64,000 bases of DNA from Dillenia suffruticosa. Lineage: Eukaryota; Streptophyta; Magnoliopsida; Dilleniales; Dilleniaceae. The notes beneath the pieces are model-generated. The model had not been told where the DNA came from. It saw only the letters and a program-made list of their open reading frames with translations, and ran no database searches. Below, piece by piece: positions 12,010 to 24,166 of this stretch. Each line of letters begins with the position of its first letter. Position 1 is the stretch's first letter. The position numbers and the translations under genes are program-made. Location: the NCBI GenBank assembly GCA_033439265.1, contig JAVTVX010000001.1, forward strand, positions 20,602,608 to 20,666,607, in the 5' to 3' direction.

Positions 12010-12762
12010 AAACTTAAATTTAAATTTTTATTTAAAAATATCATTATTCGAATCAAGGGTAACCCTTTTTCCTTGTGATATAAAAGAAAAGATTAAGCAC
12101 ACCCATCTTAACATTATTATAAAATTTTTAAAAATTTATTTAAAATATTTAATTTAAATTATAACTATTATAAATAAATCACTTTATCACTAATAATTTC
12201 CAAAAAAAAATACATATTGAATATTTAAAAAAGCAATTCTATCACTATTAATCTCAATAAAAATGTCAACTATCCAATGTTTAAATATGTGATATGAATA
12301 AAATATAATAACATAAAAAGATTTCTATAATCGATTTCATTTGATAAGATAAAAATTTGATTGTTATTGTTATTATATATTTCTCCCGCAATCTTTTACA
12401 TATAAACCGATTTTTATTTTTTTTTTGTAAAACACAGAAAAAATAAAGGGGTAGGAGAATCGAATTCAGAATTTCTTAATCCACATAGGTACAAATGCTA
12501 CCGTATTAAACTCTCTTGCTCATAAACCATCATATTTGGTGACTCTTTTGTCAAAAATCTTCTCACAACTCTCCAAGAAGACAAAGTTAAAAATTCAACT
12601 TTTCTGGTATCTGTCTTCAAAACCTTAACCTTGCTACAAATAACTTACAACCTCAATGAGTGTTAATCATTAATACAGATTTATAACTTCTATTCTAGCA
12701 TCCATGTTTTGAATTGAACCATAGAAGATTTTCGAAAATTATGCAAATTACAGCTCATCCAT

Positions 12763-12932
12763 ATTTTTTTTTTGGGTTTTCACTGTCTAGTATCTGGATT
12801 TTATCCGACTAATTCGATCCGAACACTGTGGGATCTATTAAGAGATTGACTCTTTCAAATTCTCTTTTCTCATTCTTGTGGTTTAAACCAGAGATTTATA
12901 GTTAAAAGAGTATAGAGTCTTAAGAGTTTGGT
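12763..12932 (-). mobile_element. SINE family 3, degenerate copy
   Basis: A poly-T run on the plus strand is followed by GGGTTTTCACTG, TATCCGACTAATTCGATCCG, CACTGTGGGATC and the closing TAAGAGTTTGGTG block in the same order as in the copy at 34929-35111. The element therefore lies on the minus strand. No clear target-site duplication remains. Confidence 0.65.
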
Positions 12933-14465
12933 GTTAATCTAATTTGTTTATCTCTAAGTTATAATCTGTTGATCGGCACCAATCAATGGGCCATTCCATA
13001 TCACATATTGATAATAAAGGGAATAATATCTTAGATGGGGATGTGATTGGAATTCGGAAACCAACAAAAACTCCAGACCGCAATGGGCCCTGCAAAATTG
13101 CAAGTAGGGTTGTTGTCAAGATACTTGCGTTAGAACTAGTAAAAGGGAACAAATGATAGTGATTTGTGAGCAAACTTGGGATTGTGACGCTTCAAGAAAA
13201 ATTGGGTGAAGAAGAGAAGAGAATACAAAAGAAGCTACAAATTGGAATACTTGATGCCATGTTGCAATGCCATTCCATTTTGCAAAAAAGCAAAAGAATG
13301 CCATTAGATGATACTATTAGCACCCACAATATACATTTATATTAGGCCATATCTTATAAGTTCCCTCTCTTTTCTTTTACAAATCTACTTTTCCTTTATT
13401 CTCTTCTTTTGCAACATCCAAGTTATTTATTCATTCTTACATTCATTTTATGATTAAATCATTTTTTAAATATATCTTTGTTTCTGTGCGGGTTATGCGT
13501 ATTACATGCTTTTTTTGTTATAAATTATGAGTATCCGATAACCATGTTGATCCGACTAAATTCAGTTTGAATCAGATTGAACCCATGTATTACATGCTTT
13601 GTAAGCAACTTCAAAGTAATTATACTAATATTATGATATTTTTCTTTTTAGTTTATAATATCTTGTGAGAATAGTTTTATCAAACTTCACTTTCCCTTAT
13701 GATACGAGTGATTGATTTTAGAACCCATCAATTTTTTTTTTTTCAAAAATTGTTACTAAAATATCCTTGCAAGAAACACGGGGATGAGAGGTGGGTAGTA
13801 GATTAGGTAGGAGAAAAGGGCTTACAATAACTTGAATTTGTGCCTTCAAATGGAGAGAATTGAATAGTGTCTACTGGGTTTTGAGATGTTCTCAAGGTTT
13901 TCTAGGCATGTCGTGAAGGCTTTTGTGAGACATTCAAGGCCTGTTGGTACCTTCTCAAGACTTTTCTCGGACATTTTGCCAAGGCTCTGGAGAATAACTC
14001 TTCAAATGGAGGGGACTTAAGAAAAGGGTAATTGGTGTAGAAATGTGATATAGTTTGTGGTGAAGACTCTACTTTAATCCTAAATTGGATTGATGGGCTT
14101 TCTGCATACACCATATAATGGTGGTTTGTCCAATATGCAATGGTTTTCATGGTTCAGGGGTTGTGTTCAATGAACGATGATTATTATGGTCCCCCATACC
14201 AGGAACCAAGATATAAAGTCTCAACCTTAGTCACCATCATCCTCAACTTTTCTTTCCTCCTTTAATTCTCTCTCTGTTTTTTCTTTTCGTAGTGTGCATG
14301 AGAGAGAGAAGGACAGAGAGAGGGAGAGAGAGAGAGAGAGCAAATCATATTAATATGATCTATTATACTTAAATAAAAGAAGATGTTACAGAAAGTGAAG
14401 AACATTAATGCGTTGCACTTTAGGATCAGTTTGTTTCTCTTTCCAACCTTGTTTAAACTTTGCAC
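12933..14465. other. Intergenic region, nothing recognised
   Basis: AT-rich sequence without splice-compatible coding blocks. A family-3-like core fragment lies at about 13510-13590. Between 13860 and 14010 the phrase CAAGGTTTTC/CAAGGC recurs at loose intervals, as in a decayed short repeat. A GA tract lies at 14310-14340. Confidence 0.4.
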
Positions 14466-14480
14466 TAATCTTTTATTTAT

Positions 14481-14668
14481 TTATTTTTGTTACCTTGGTT
14501 TGACAATCATCCGATATTTAGATTTTTGTCCCGACTAATCTATATTGATCGTTGCAGGATTTTGGGACATGTCTCCCAACATTGTTTTTTCCGTATCCAA
14601 GGGAAGTCAAACTTCTGACCTGGTTGAGGGACGAAGATGCCTAACCTACTTATGCCAATAAGTGTCGA
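14481..14668 (-). mobile_element. SINE family 3 with target-site duplication
   Basis: A 188-bp element flanked by perfect 15-bp repeats TAATCTTTTATTTAT (14466-14480 and 14669-14683). The T-rich end on the plus strand (ATTTATTTTTG) places the poly-A side at the left, so the element is on the minus strand. It shares the CCCGACTAATC core with the other family-3 copies. Confidence 0.85.
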
Positions 14669-14857
14669 TAATCTTTTATTTATGAAAAAAAGGTATTGAA
14701 AGAGTCAATTTCTAAATTAAATCCCATAATACTTGTTTTGGATTTGTCAGATAACCTGAAAACCGTTGGTCAGGTAAAAAAAATAGAATTACCAAAACCC
14801 AGAGCGGCCAACTTTACTTGAGCCCAGAAAACCATCTATCCTTATCTCTATGCATTT

Positions 14858-14942
14858 TTTTTTTGTTATATCGAGATTTGAATTCGAAATCATCGAGTTG
14901 GAGGAGGAGAATTATGATCATTACACTGTCCTTTCGAGAGCT
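14858..14942 (-). mobile_element. SINE family 2 with target-site duplication
   Basis: An 85-bp element bounded by a near-perfect 15-bp repeat, TATCTCTATGCATTT at 14843-14857 and CATCTGTATGCATTT at 14943-14957. Poly-T at the left shows minus-strand orientation. In the sense direction it contains GGACAGTGTAATGATCATAA, a CTCCTCCTCC stretch, and a TTCGAATTCAAATCT box-B-like segment. Confidence 0.85.
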
Positions 14943-15137
14943 CATCTGTATGCATTTGGGCAACACAGATGTTTATGGGCCTTCTTTTGAAATCAGAAGG
15001 GTCCAACTCAACTCACATAAAGCAAGCACAGAACTATACTAGATGCATTTGTGGATCAAGGCCCATCTACTACCTCAGCAAAGCTCTTACCCTCTCTTCC
15101 AGGCCAAATTATTTTGTGGGACAGATTCATGTAGGAA

Positions 15138-15138
<1 letters not shown>

Positions 15139-15181
<43 letters not shown>
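15139..15181. repeat. (GA)n microsatellite
   Basis: About 21 GA units in intergenic DNA. Confidence 0.95.
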
Positions 15182-15184
<3 letters not shown>

Positions 15185-15693
15185 GGCTTCTCTCAATGAG
15201 GATGCATGGTTGAATTTATTGGGAGGTTGTTAAAAGAAATTCTCAAAAGTTTGGGAAACAATATGTAGAATTGCATATTGGGACCAATAAATTACAATAT
15301 AAATACAAAAACTTTAGTAAAGTATGCCAATATAATAATTCTTAATGAAGCTAAAATCCTTGATATCATATGAATCATCTCATGCACAAAAAATAGTGTT
15401 AGTAACTCAGGCAACAAGTAGAAATCTGAATTGATCTCCACGATTCCATTCTGAAAACAAAAATTAAAGAAAAAATTGCCTTTTGTTATAGCTTTTTAAA
15501 TTGTTATCATTTTATTATAATACATATTTTTATGTGGTGATTTGTCGAATAAAATTATTATAATTTTTAGATGAAATCACCCAAAAATAGACTTAACGAA
15601 AAGAAATTTTTTTTTTTTGAAAATATGAATCCCAAAAAGAAATTTAGAATGATGATTAGTAAATTTTGTCAAACAAATTTTGTTCCAAATATA

Positions 15694-15944
15694 CACTATA
15701 AAAAACATAATCTTTCCCAACATTTATTTTCGAGATTCCCGACATTTTATAACCATCGCCAAAAGATGAGGCGATGAAAGAAAAAAATCAGACAAAACGC
15801 TAGGTATTTTTTCATCGTTTTCAAATAAATGTCGAAAAAGACTTGTATCTTTTTTAATGTTTGCTTACCAAAAACTTTGGCAAAATATTTGGATTTGTCA
15901 ACATTTTGAAAAAAAGGGTCAGGAAAGGTCATGTTTTTTTAGTG
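15694..15944. mobile_element. CACTA-type MITE
   Basis: A 251-bp non-coding element. Its left end is CACTATAAAAAACAT and its right end, read on the opposite strand, is CACTAAAAAAACATG; the similarity extends into TCTTTCCCAAC versus CCTTTCCTGACC, giving an imperfect terminal inverted repeat of about 28 bp. CACTA ends with an A-run are typical of plant CACTA (En/Spm) elements. The inside has scattered subterminal motifs such as GGCGATGAAAG and its inverse TTTCATCG. The 3-bp flanks (ATA and TAG) do not match, so the target-site duplication is not preserved. No transposase frame is present. Confidence 0.75.
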
Positions 15945-16378
15945 TAGAACTTCTATTTTCCAAATTAATTAGGTCATATTAAAAATGAGCTATCTATAAA
16001 ATTAAATTCAAACCTCTAAAAGTCACTCACCCAATTAGGGTTCAAGAAACATGAAACCATTGACTATAGTAACGTTGGTCTTTCCTTTTTTCTTTAAATA
16101 TAAGACAAAATAAAAATAAAGCCAAAAGGGCATTTCCGTGAATCAGTCTAGTGCTTTTTTTTTTTTTTTTTGACAGGAAAATATCGTTTCTAAAAACACT
16201 TTTGAATTTTTGTTTGATATTTAGACTTCAAAATTTAAAATTAAGTTTGAATGTTGCGTCACAGAGACAAGATCCCATGTATGCACTTAAGTTGGAACAT
16301 AACCATTTTCTCCCCCCATGCTTTAACAAAAGCATGCATAACATTGGTCGGAGAAATGTCAACATTAATCAAGTGTCG

Positions 16379-16579
16379 GCAACTAACATTCGTCGGTACA
16401 GTTGGTTAAGGGAGTTACGTCCCGTTTCAATATTCGGGTTCAACTCGACATGAAAATGAGAAAAATCAATATTGCGAGACTCGGTCCTACAAAGTAGGTT
16501 CTATAATAGTCGGTCCAGATTTAGTCAGGACGAAATCTTAGATACTGGACGGTGATCAAATCAAAATACCAAAAAAAAA
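16379..16579 (+). mobile_element. SINE family 3, plus orientation
   Basis: It begins with a box-A-like ACAGTTGGTTAAGGGAG, has a box-B-like TATTCGGGTTCAACTCG, then GCGAGACTCGGTCC, and ends in ACTGGACGGTGATC and a poly-A run. The 8-bp repeat AAGTGTCG flanks it at 16371-16378 and 16580-16587. Confidence 0.75.
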
Positions 16580-16587
16580 AAGTGTCG

Positions 16588-17305
16588 ATTAGTTATGGTT
16601 TTCGCCTAATACATCTTTAGGATGTTCACATTATTGCTAACAATTATAAAATGTTTTTCACATTTTGAATATGAAAACTAATATAAGAGTTTATATTATT
16701 ATAATAAATTAGATTTATATAAAAAATTATTATTATAAATTTGGAAATTTAAAAACAAAGAAAATCGATAATTTTAAAATCAAATCAATTAATAAAATTT
16801 TTTGATAAATAATATTCTCTAACAGAAAAATGCTATTAGCATGGAAAGTATTTAAGTTTATGAAAATATAGGAAATTTCTTTTTAAATGGGTCTTTTCAC
16901 TTCCAAATCCTTTTTCAACGTACTTTTTCCTTAATTTTTTTTGTATAAAAAATTGGTATTTGTTTTGCTAGTTCACATTGTCCATAAGTTGAGATTTTTG
17001 TGTGCGCAAGATTTGTGGAGGGGAGGCCCAGAGGGACCTTTACCTTAACACCACTTTCAATGTTGTCATATGCTAAGCAGACAAAAGGTACAAGAATGAA
17101 GCAAATGAACAAGCCACCATCAATAAAATATAAGAAAATTTACTTGATGCTAAGGTTGTTTTACCTTTACAATCAAATCATAGTCAAAAAACACTAACAA
17201 AGATATTTTATAAAAAGAAAAAAAAACATATATATATATGCTTTCCTAAGTTACAATCTCTAGGGTTCCCATTAAAGTTAAAAAGTATATATACATGATA
17301 TATGA
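16588..17305. other. Intergenic region downstream of the MATE gene
   Basis: AT-rich sequence forming the 3' flank of the minus-strand MATE gene. A short TATATATATA run lies near 17230. No additional gene was recognised. Confidence 0.5.
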
Positions 17306-18929
17306 TCACTTTTCACAAGTTGTTTCTTCTTTCACAAATTCAACTTGCTCACAATCATGATTCAGTATTTGGTGGTGGTGGAGATCATCTTCAACATTTC
17401 CCAATCCAACCAAGTATTTTGCCTTTAATGACTCTCTTTCCCAATTTGTCTTGTAAATGACAGCCAAGATTGAGACTGCGCATGTTACTTGAGCTGCCAA
17501 CAGCCCATAACAAAGACCCACGAACCCTAATTCCCAAACAAAGGACAAAACAAGTGCCACTGGTGCACCCACCAAATAAAATGAACAGAAGTTAATCCCG
17601 GCCCCAATTGCTGGTCTAGCACTTCCTCTTAAAACCCCACAACTAGTAGTTTGTGGGCAATTTGCTAGCTCACATAGTCCAATCATGGGCAATACAATCA
17701 TACTTAGCTCTATAATTTCTCTATCATTCGTAAAAACATTCGCCCACGTTTCTCTCCCTGTAGTTGTCCAAATCAAGCCGATCAGAGGTATCACAAGAGC
17801 CAACCCAATTGCGCACACGGCCGCCAAGCGGGCTTTGGTGGGCCGGCCCGCCCCAAGCTCATTCCCAACCCGGGTCGAGACCGATGCACTAAGCGCTGCA
17901 GGACACGTGTACAAGAGTGATGTGGTTTGTATGACTATAGCAGACGTAGCAAGGGCCACATGAGGCTTGTTAAGATACCCTGCGGAGAGTGTCATAAATT
18001 CATACCACCACCATTCCAAGCACACACCTAAGCAACTTGGTATTGCAAACTTTAACAACATACCCCATTCTTGTACTCCTGATGAAGGTATAGTCACCTC
18101 CTCTTTATCTACTAAAAATGGTACATACAATATTCTCTTCGAGCTCATGACATGAATATATACTAAATAAGCTAAGAGAAAAACGAGGTTTATAAAGTTA
18201 GAGACAAATGTGGAAATTGCAATACCAACAACACCAAGATTAGTTCTGAATGCCAAGAAAAATGTGATAGGGACTTGAAAAATGACTGCAACCAAAGCAC
18301 ACCACATCAATGACCATGTAGTAGTGCCTTTGCTTCTCAAGTATATTCGAAGAGGATGAAGAAGGCTATTGGCAATGAGGTCTGGAATGGCAAAACGGCA
18401 ATAAAGACCGGCAACATGGGTAATATCAGGATTTTGATGTAGTCTAAGCATTAGAGGCTCGGTGTAGAACCATAAAATGGAAATGCACATGGAAGCAAAT
18501 AGTAACATCAGGATGGTTCTTTTGAGAGTGAGGGAAACAAGGGTTCTGTTGTTTGAGCCAAATGCTTGGCTACAGAGTGGTTCCATGCCTAGCGCTAAGC
18601 CCGAGAGGACCGAGTAGCCGGTGATGTTGGTGAACCCAATGGCTAGAGAGCCACCGGCTAGCTCTAGACTACCTAGCCTTCCCATGCAAGCCACTAGTAC
18701 CATGTTCTTGACATAGCCGACCAAAGTTGTGCACCATGTTGGTAACCCTATTTCCATCAGTTTCTTCATTTCTTCCACTACCTAGCCAAAAATTGAAATC
18801 CATGAATACAATAAAAAAGGGAAAAAGCAAAAAAAAAAAGGTTGATGATGATTTGGAACTTAGAAGATTATTTACCTCTTTCATTGTGGGGTACTTTTGG
18901 GCTTGATGTAGATCTTCTTCAACCGTCAT
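17306..18929 (-). CDS. MATE family transporter, DTX48-56-like (DETOXIFICATION)
   Basis: Two exons: exon 1 at 18876-18929 (18 codons) and exon 2 at 17306-18781, with a 94-bp GT-AG intron in phase 0. The join reads QKYPTMKEVVEEMKKLMEIG, the usual N-terminal signature of this MATE clade. The product is 509 residues with about 12 hydrophobic segments. Hallmarks are MGRLGSLELAGGSLAIGFTN, SVLSGLALGMEPLCSQAFGS, the second-half motif STRVGNELGAGRPTKARLAA, and GLCYGLLAAQ near the end. MATE proteins are cation-coupled antiporters of organic compounds; the plant clade with MEPLC(S/G)QAFGS includes members in endomembranes that affect iron balance, hormone responses and organ growth. The substrate cannot be read from the sequence. 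The frame is intact. GA-rich sequence immediately upstream is probably 5' UTR. Confidence 0.96.
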
Positions 18930-20288
18930 TGAGAGAGAGAGAGAGAGAGATGAGGGAGAATTAGTGTTCTAGAATGATAATTGAAGAGAAGAAGATGGTG
19001 TCTATAAGGGGGTTATGAAGGTGGATTAGTTTTGTGAGGAGGGTCTTTTAAAGTAGGATGTTACAAAGGGACTCGAAGAGCTTTGAGAGAGTTTGATAGA
19101 TTAGATGTGTAGGAGGAAGCATACATCACACACGCATATACTATGCCCCTACCCAATACCATATTTTAACACAGAGAGAGAGAGAGAGAGAGATAATAAA
19201 GGAATGTGTTGACACACCTAATGGTCCTCACCCTAAATAGTCATTTGTCCAAATTTATGGGAACATCTCACTTTCTTTTATTTTTTGGAACAGAACATCT
19301 CACTTTCTCTCTCCCTAAATAGCACACTGTGAAAGATTTAAGCACGTGTTCAAAAATTTCCCACCATATACAGTTTTTTTCCTTCGGAAAAAATACTCTC
19401 AACCCCAATATTTTATTTTGCAGTATAAACCCAAGTATGAAAAAAGGTTTGTACTTTTTTTTTTTGGTTCAAATTTCATTAAATCTCGTACACCTAATTG
19501 TTCTCTTATTCATCAACTCTCAACTTTTTGGTAAAAGTGAGATTTAATTTGGAAATATTTTTATATCATCAATGCATTATTATTATTATTAGGGGCAAAG
19601 AATTTATCATTATTTTTGGTATTTTCTTTTCTTTTCTCACCATGTAGTAATTTCTATTCTTTCTTTTTTAAATAAATTATCGGTATCCGGTAACTAGTTT
19701 AAACTCCATTAAATCTAATTCGAATCTGTTTAAACGTTTTAAGAGTAAAGCTCCGCGTTTTAATTCTTTCTAAAGCTTTTGGTTAACCGATGAACTTCTA
19801 TAAGGAGCTCTACTTCTAGGATTATCTCATTTAAAACACATCTAATTCAAAACGGCAAAATTTGATGAGATTTCAACATGGTCAATTTCAATTCTCATTC
19901 ATTATTGATTTCTTTCTTGCTTTTCTTCAAATTTTTTATTTTTCCCAAAACTATATCGATTAACTCCCGAAACATGAGGATCTTGATGGATGGTCTCTTT
20001 ATTTTGGAATTTGCATCGAAGGTAAATCAAAAGAAAGAATTGAACTGAACTTCTTGCTTAATTGGAAAAATGTAACTTTCTTTACAATTCAGATTTGATG
20101 CATTTTTTCCATTTGGAAATAGAATAATTTTTGGGTTTATGGATATTGAATCATTATTCCAATAGATACTGTTATTTTTTAGAGATACGAAGATAGTAAA
20201 ATGATCGATAATTGTTTGATAATGATCTGACAGTCATAAAATTACAGAATTTTTCATAGTATAGAGACCCATTTGTATGTTCCAAGAT
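18930..20288. other. Upstream region of the MATE gene
   Basis: It contains GA microsatellites at about 18930-18950 and 19173-19192 and a family-3-like core fragment at 19680-19800. The first 200 bp probably carries the 5' UTR and promoter of the minus-strand MATE gene, but no specific element was assigned. No other gene was seen. Confidence 0.4.
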
Positions 20289-20301
20289 ATGTTTCAATTT
20301 T

Positions 20302-20398
20302 TTTTTTTTTTTTTTTTTTTTCGGTATATACTGGAACTTGAACTCGAGTCTATTACATGGGGAGGGGGAATGTGTCAGTCGAGCCAAATCTCTTCGGC
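20302..20398 (-). mobile_element. SINE family 1 with target-site duplication
   Basis: A 97-bp element between two copies of ATGTTTCAATTTT (20289-20301 and 20399-20411). A long poly-T run at the left shows minus orientation. In the sense direction it reads GAGATTTGGCTCGACTGACA (box-A-like), CCCCATGTAATAGACTCGAG (box-B-like) and a TATATACC tail before poly-A, the same order as the family-1 copies at 36999, 58606 and 60783. Confidence 0.88.
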
Positions 20399-20411
20399 AT
20401 GTTTCAATTTT

Positions 20412-22800
20412 GTTGCCATCAATGATTGTTGCTTTTCTGCATGCACGTTTTTTTTCCTAGTTGTGTGCCTATGAAAATTTTTGGATATGCATCAATCACA
20501 TGGGAAAATATAGTAGAATTTTTGGGAAAAAAGATTTCTAGATATCAAAGAGCACATTTTTCTCTCCGCATGTGTTTTTGTGGTACTCCTTGGATGGATC
20601 CAAAAATTACAGTAGTGAATACACTCCCACTTTTTCAAAAAAGCGCATGCAGCCTTGTCCAGCAAAGTGAAATCTTTACCCCCTTTTTCAACATTTAGAC
20701 CTCTTTTAAACATGGTGCAATTCAAGAATTGAACACTAACATTTTTTTCTGGTTAGGTTCTGGATTTAGAGAACCCCTTTACCTTATTTTGCTTTCAACG
20801 ATAGATAATTGGTTTAATGAGAAAAGAGTTAAATTTTTTAATCAAAACTTAGATTCAAATTTTGAAAATGGAAAGAATTATATTAGGAGAGTTTCTCCAT
20901 AAAAAAACCTCGACAGCAGTTCGTATCGTATTAATTAGAATATAATTTTGGATAGAGTTGATTAAGTAACTCGATTTTTTCCTACGGAAATTACACTGTG
21001 AAGGCCCAAAATTTTGATAAAAAAGTTTCAACTAAATTCTTAAACTTCATTTTCACTCTATCGAGTTCTTGAACTAATGAGATTCACTTAATCATGAGTA
21101 CCTGCAAATCTACATTTTCTATTTATAAAAATTCTCTTCAATATTTTACTTAATTACTTAAAGCAAATTATGAGAATGAGAGGGAGGGGGCAATTTTCTT
21201 TATAACATGTTTAAATTCTTATGATATTAAAAATGTAAATGAAAAATTTTTGGAGATGGGACAATGGCCTCCTCCGTATTGTTCACCATATGATTTATTT
21301 ATGCATGCGCAGACATAATCTTTGTCCTCGTACATATAGGAATGTACATATGTTTTTTTCTTTTTCAATAATCGAATTTTGTCATCTTGACATTAATATT
21401 TTTAACTTAATTCTTCCGATCAAGTTTTAGCTCAAATTTTATAGTGTCATTGAGACTTTTGCTTTTCTACGAGTCTTTTTTTTCTGATTAATTATCATTA
21501 TTCAGTAATCATATTAGATTCAATTAAATCTGATTGAGACGGATTGAACTCTTAAAAAAACAACCAGAAAGTCTACTCAACTCTTAGCAATCTTTCAATT
21601 AATGGCCTTGTTAATTTTACCTATCACACCCCCACTATGATCCCATCTTTTGTCAAATATATTTTTCTTTTATTTATTTGGGTTTTTAACTCTAGAGATT
21701 ACCTTTTTTTTTTTCTTGAACACCCCCTTTTATGTACCTATATAATTATTAATTCAAACTTTATACCCGTGTGACCACGCATATGCAACTCCAAACTAAT
21801 ATAGTAAAATAAAGTAATTTTCTTTTTTGAGTTCCTAGACTTCTCAAAAAAACTTTAAATTATAATTAAGTTGCAAAATTTCTAGAAGCATCATATTAAT
21901 TATTAATGTCCAAAAACATCAAGGAAAAAAAAGTAGTTCCTATGTTATAATTGTGCCATTTCAAAGAATATTTTTTTTTTTGGTAAGCAACAACACAAAA
22001 TGACATCAAACCCTAATTATCAACATAGTTTAAGCAAAGAACAATGTCACTTGTCAATAAGAACCATGCATGTGCAAATTAGGTGCACCAAATGACTCCC
22101 TAGTCAATCTTTTTCCATATAAATCATTCCTCTAACACCCCATTACATAATTTTGTCTATGAAACTTCTATTTTATAATAATTAGATGATCAAAGATTCT
22201 TATGCATTCATGGCCAATACATATTCTATGTATTTCATTTTTGTTTATAATCATTTTTTGGTATTATATCAATCGGTATTCGAAATTATATTTTAATTAA
22301 TTCAGTTTGAACACTTATTAAGCCCATTTTAGGGGGTTGTTCTCCCGACAATTAAGAGATCTAATATTTTTAGCAAACAGTGTCGGTGTTGTTTATTACT
22401 ATTATCATACACATGAATGGTCATATCTTATACCATTATTTTCCTTTTTTAAAGGAGGTCCCAAAATGTGAAGCATTTAAGAGAAAGAAATGCTAACTAC
22501 CGACATCCTTTTTGCTTCTTCCCTCAATTAGTGACAAACAATATACAAAGCTTTTTCTATCGTCAACTCAATCGATTGGCAATTGAAATTAAAAAAAGTT
22601 TGGGAGGCCTTTCACGACACATGTAATGGGGAACAATATTTATCACTAACCCCCAATCACATTGTGAATCTCATAATCCTAGTCCAAAAAGCCTTAGCAA
22701 TCAAATGATCTTAACTAGCACCAAAGGTTGACATATTTTCTTTCTTTTTTTGGTTTACAAATAAATTTATAAATTTATAAAAGAAAATTTGATAAACCAG
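20412..22800. other. Intergenic region with degenerate repeats
   Basis: Degenerate family-3-like material is present at about 20800-20990, 21480-21560 and 22250-22350. No coding block with conserved features was found. Confidence 0.4.
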
Positions 22801-22881
22801 TCCCTAAGAGGACAGTCTAGTGGTACAAATCCCTCTCTTCCAATCTAGTGATCCCAAGTTCAAATTCTTATACAATAAAAA
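22801..22881 (+). mobile_element. SINE family 2 with target-site duplication
   Basis: An 81-bp element flanked by 17-bp repeats that differ at one base, AAAATTTGATAAACCAG (22784-22800) and AAAATTTGATAAATCAG (22882-22898). It has GGACAGTCTAGTGGTACAAA (box-A-like), GATCCCAAGTTCAAATTC (box-B-like) and ends in an A-rich tail. It matches the reverse complement of the copy at 59278-59361. Confidence 0.9.
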
Positions 22882-22898
22882 AAAATTTGATAAATCAG

Positions 22899-23958
22899 CT
22901 TCATTCCAGATTTGTTAGCGAAAATGATTTATTTGTTTCAAGATTCAAGACTCCTTTTGAAGGAAAAAAAAATCAAATTTCTTTTACATCAAGCAAGTCA
23001 AACAATCAAACTCAACAAAGAAGATTTTATGGATCTTAATTGATGATAATCATGTGGAGGGCCATAAGGTTTGACATTATTATTGTTAATAATAGAATAA
23101 TAATGTGTAGCACATAGTTTTCCTATACCATTCTTATGTTATGTACCATAGTTAAATGGAAGCCATAGCTTTTGCACCTATAAAATTTCAAAATCTTTGA
23201 TTTGTCCCCATTACATGTGGTAGAATTAGCAGACCAATAAGGGTCCAGATTCTTTAAAGATTTATGTACAACTCATCCTTTTTGACAATTGCTTTGAAAT
23301 CTTTTAACAAGTGAAACGAGTTCGTTGTCTTGTGAAAAAAGGGAGACATGGGGATGTGTGGAGCAGAACTTTTTATGCCATTTCTATTATATGTACTTTG
23401 CTTGATAGCATTCTATTTTTTAAAAATATATTAAATATCTCTATTTTCATCTCAAGAAAATGAAAGATGACCTAAATTGAGACACTAGTTTTTTTTTTCT
23501 TTTGGTTGGGGGAGGGAATGGGGGATAATTTTCAAGTTGACATTATGCCATTAAGGTCACAATCAAAGAGACACCCATTATTGGAATATATAATAGGCAT
23601 ATATGTGTATGATCCTGTCGAATGCATGTTCTTCTAATGGGGTACGATTTCAAACCCCAATTCTAATCATATTAATGTTCTATACTAATGGGACAACACT
23701 TCTTTTGGAGGGTATGTTAGAGAAGAGTGACGCTAGCGAATATTTTTATACGCGAATCAGATATTAAAAATTTTGAATAAATATATAGAAAATTTAAAGC
23801 CTAATCTTTTGATGAGTAGATGGAAGTGTTTTTCAGATTGTGGTATTTAGTTTGGCATCCTACACCAATATTCTTCAATCTAAGATGGACCTCTAATGTT
23901 TAATGAGGTCCTCGAACGCTAGACAACCTGAGATACGATTGCCTAGATAGGATTATTA
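22899..23958. other. Intergenic region, nothing recognised
   Basis: AT-rich sequence without recognisable coding blocks or strong repeat structure. Confidence 0.4.
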
Positions 23959-23973
23959 AAGTAAATATGTTCT

Positions 23974-24151
23974 ACCAACGGACAGTTGGTTTAATAGGAT
24001 GTGGTGTTAAATTTCTTAACAAAGTTTCTGAATTCGACTCGTGATTTGGGTATGGAAAAAACTATGTTGGGAGGATAGCCCTCTTGAATGGGTCATTGCA
24101 AGTCATCGAAATATGAATTCAGATACCGGTTGGTATAGTACAAAAAAAAAA
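23974..24151 (+). mobile_element. SINE family 3 with target-site duplication
   Basis: A 178-bp element flanked by perfect 15-bp repeats AAGTAAATATGTTCT (23959-23973 and 24152-24166). It begins with a box-A-like GGACAGTTGGTTTAATAGG, has a box-B-like TGAATTCGACTCGTG, and ends GATACCGGTTGGTATAGTAC followed by poly-A. This is the best-preserved plus-strand member and can define the family's sense direction. Confidence 0.9.
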
Positions 24152-24166
24152 AAGTAAATATGTTCT

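Noticed and set aside
13902-14150. 82-codon minus frame
   Set aside because: No family was recognised and the plus strand here shows loose internal repetition instead.
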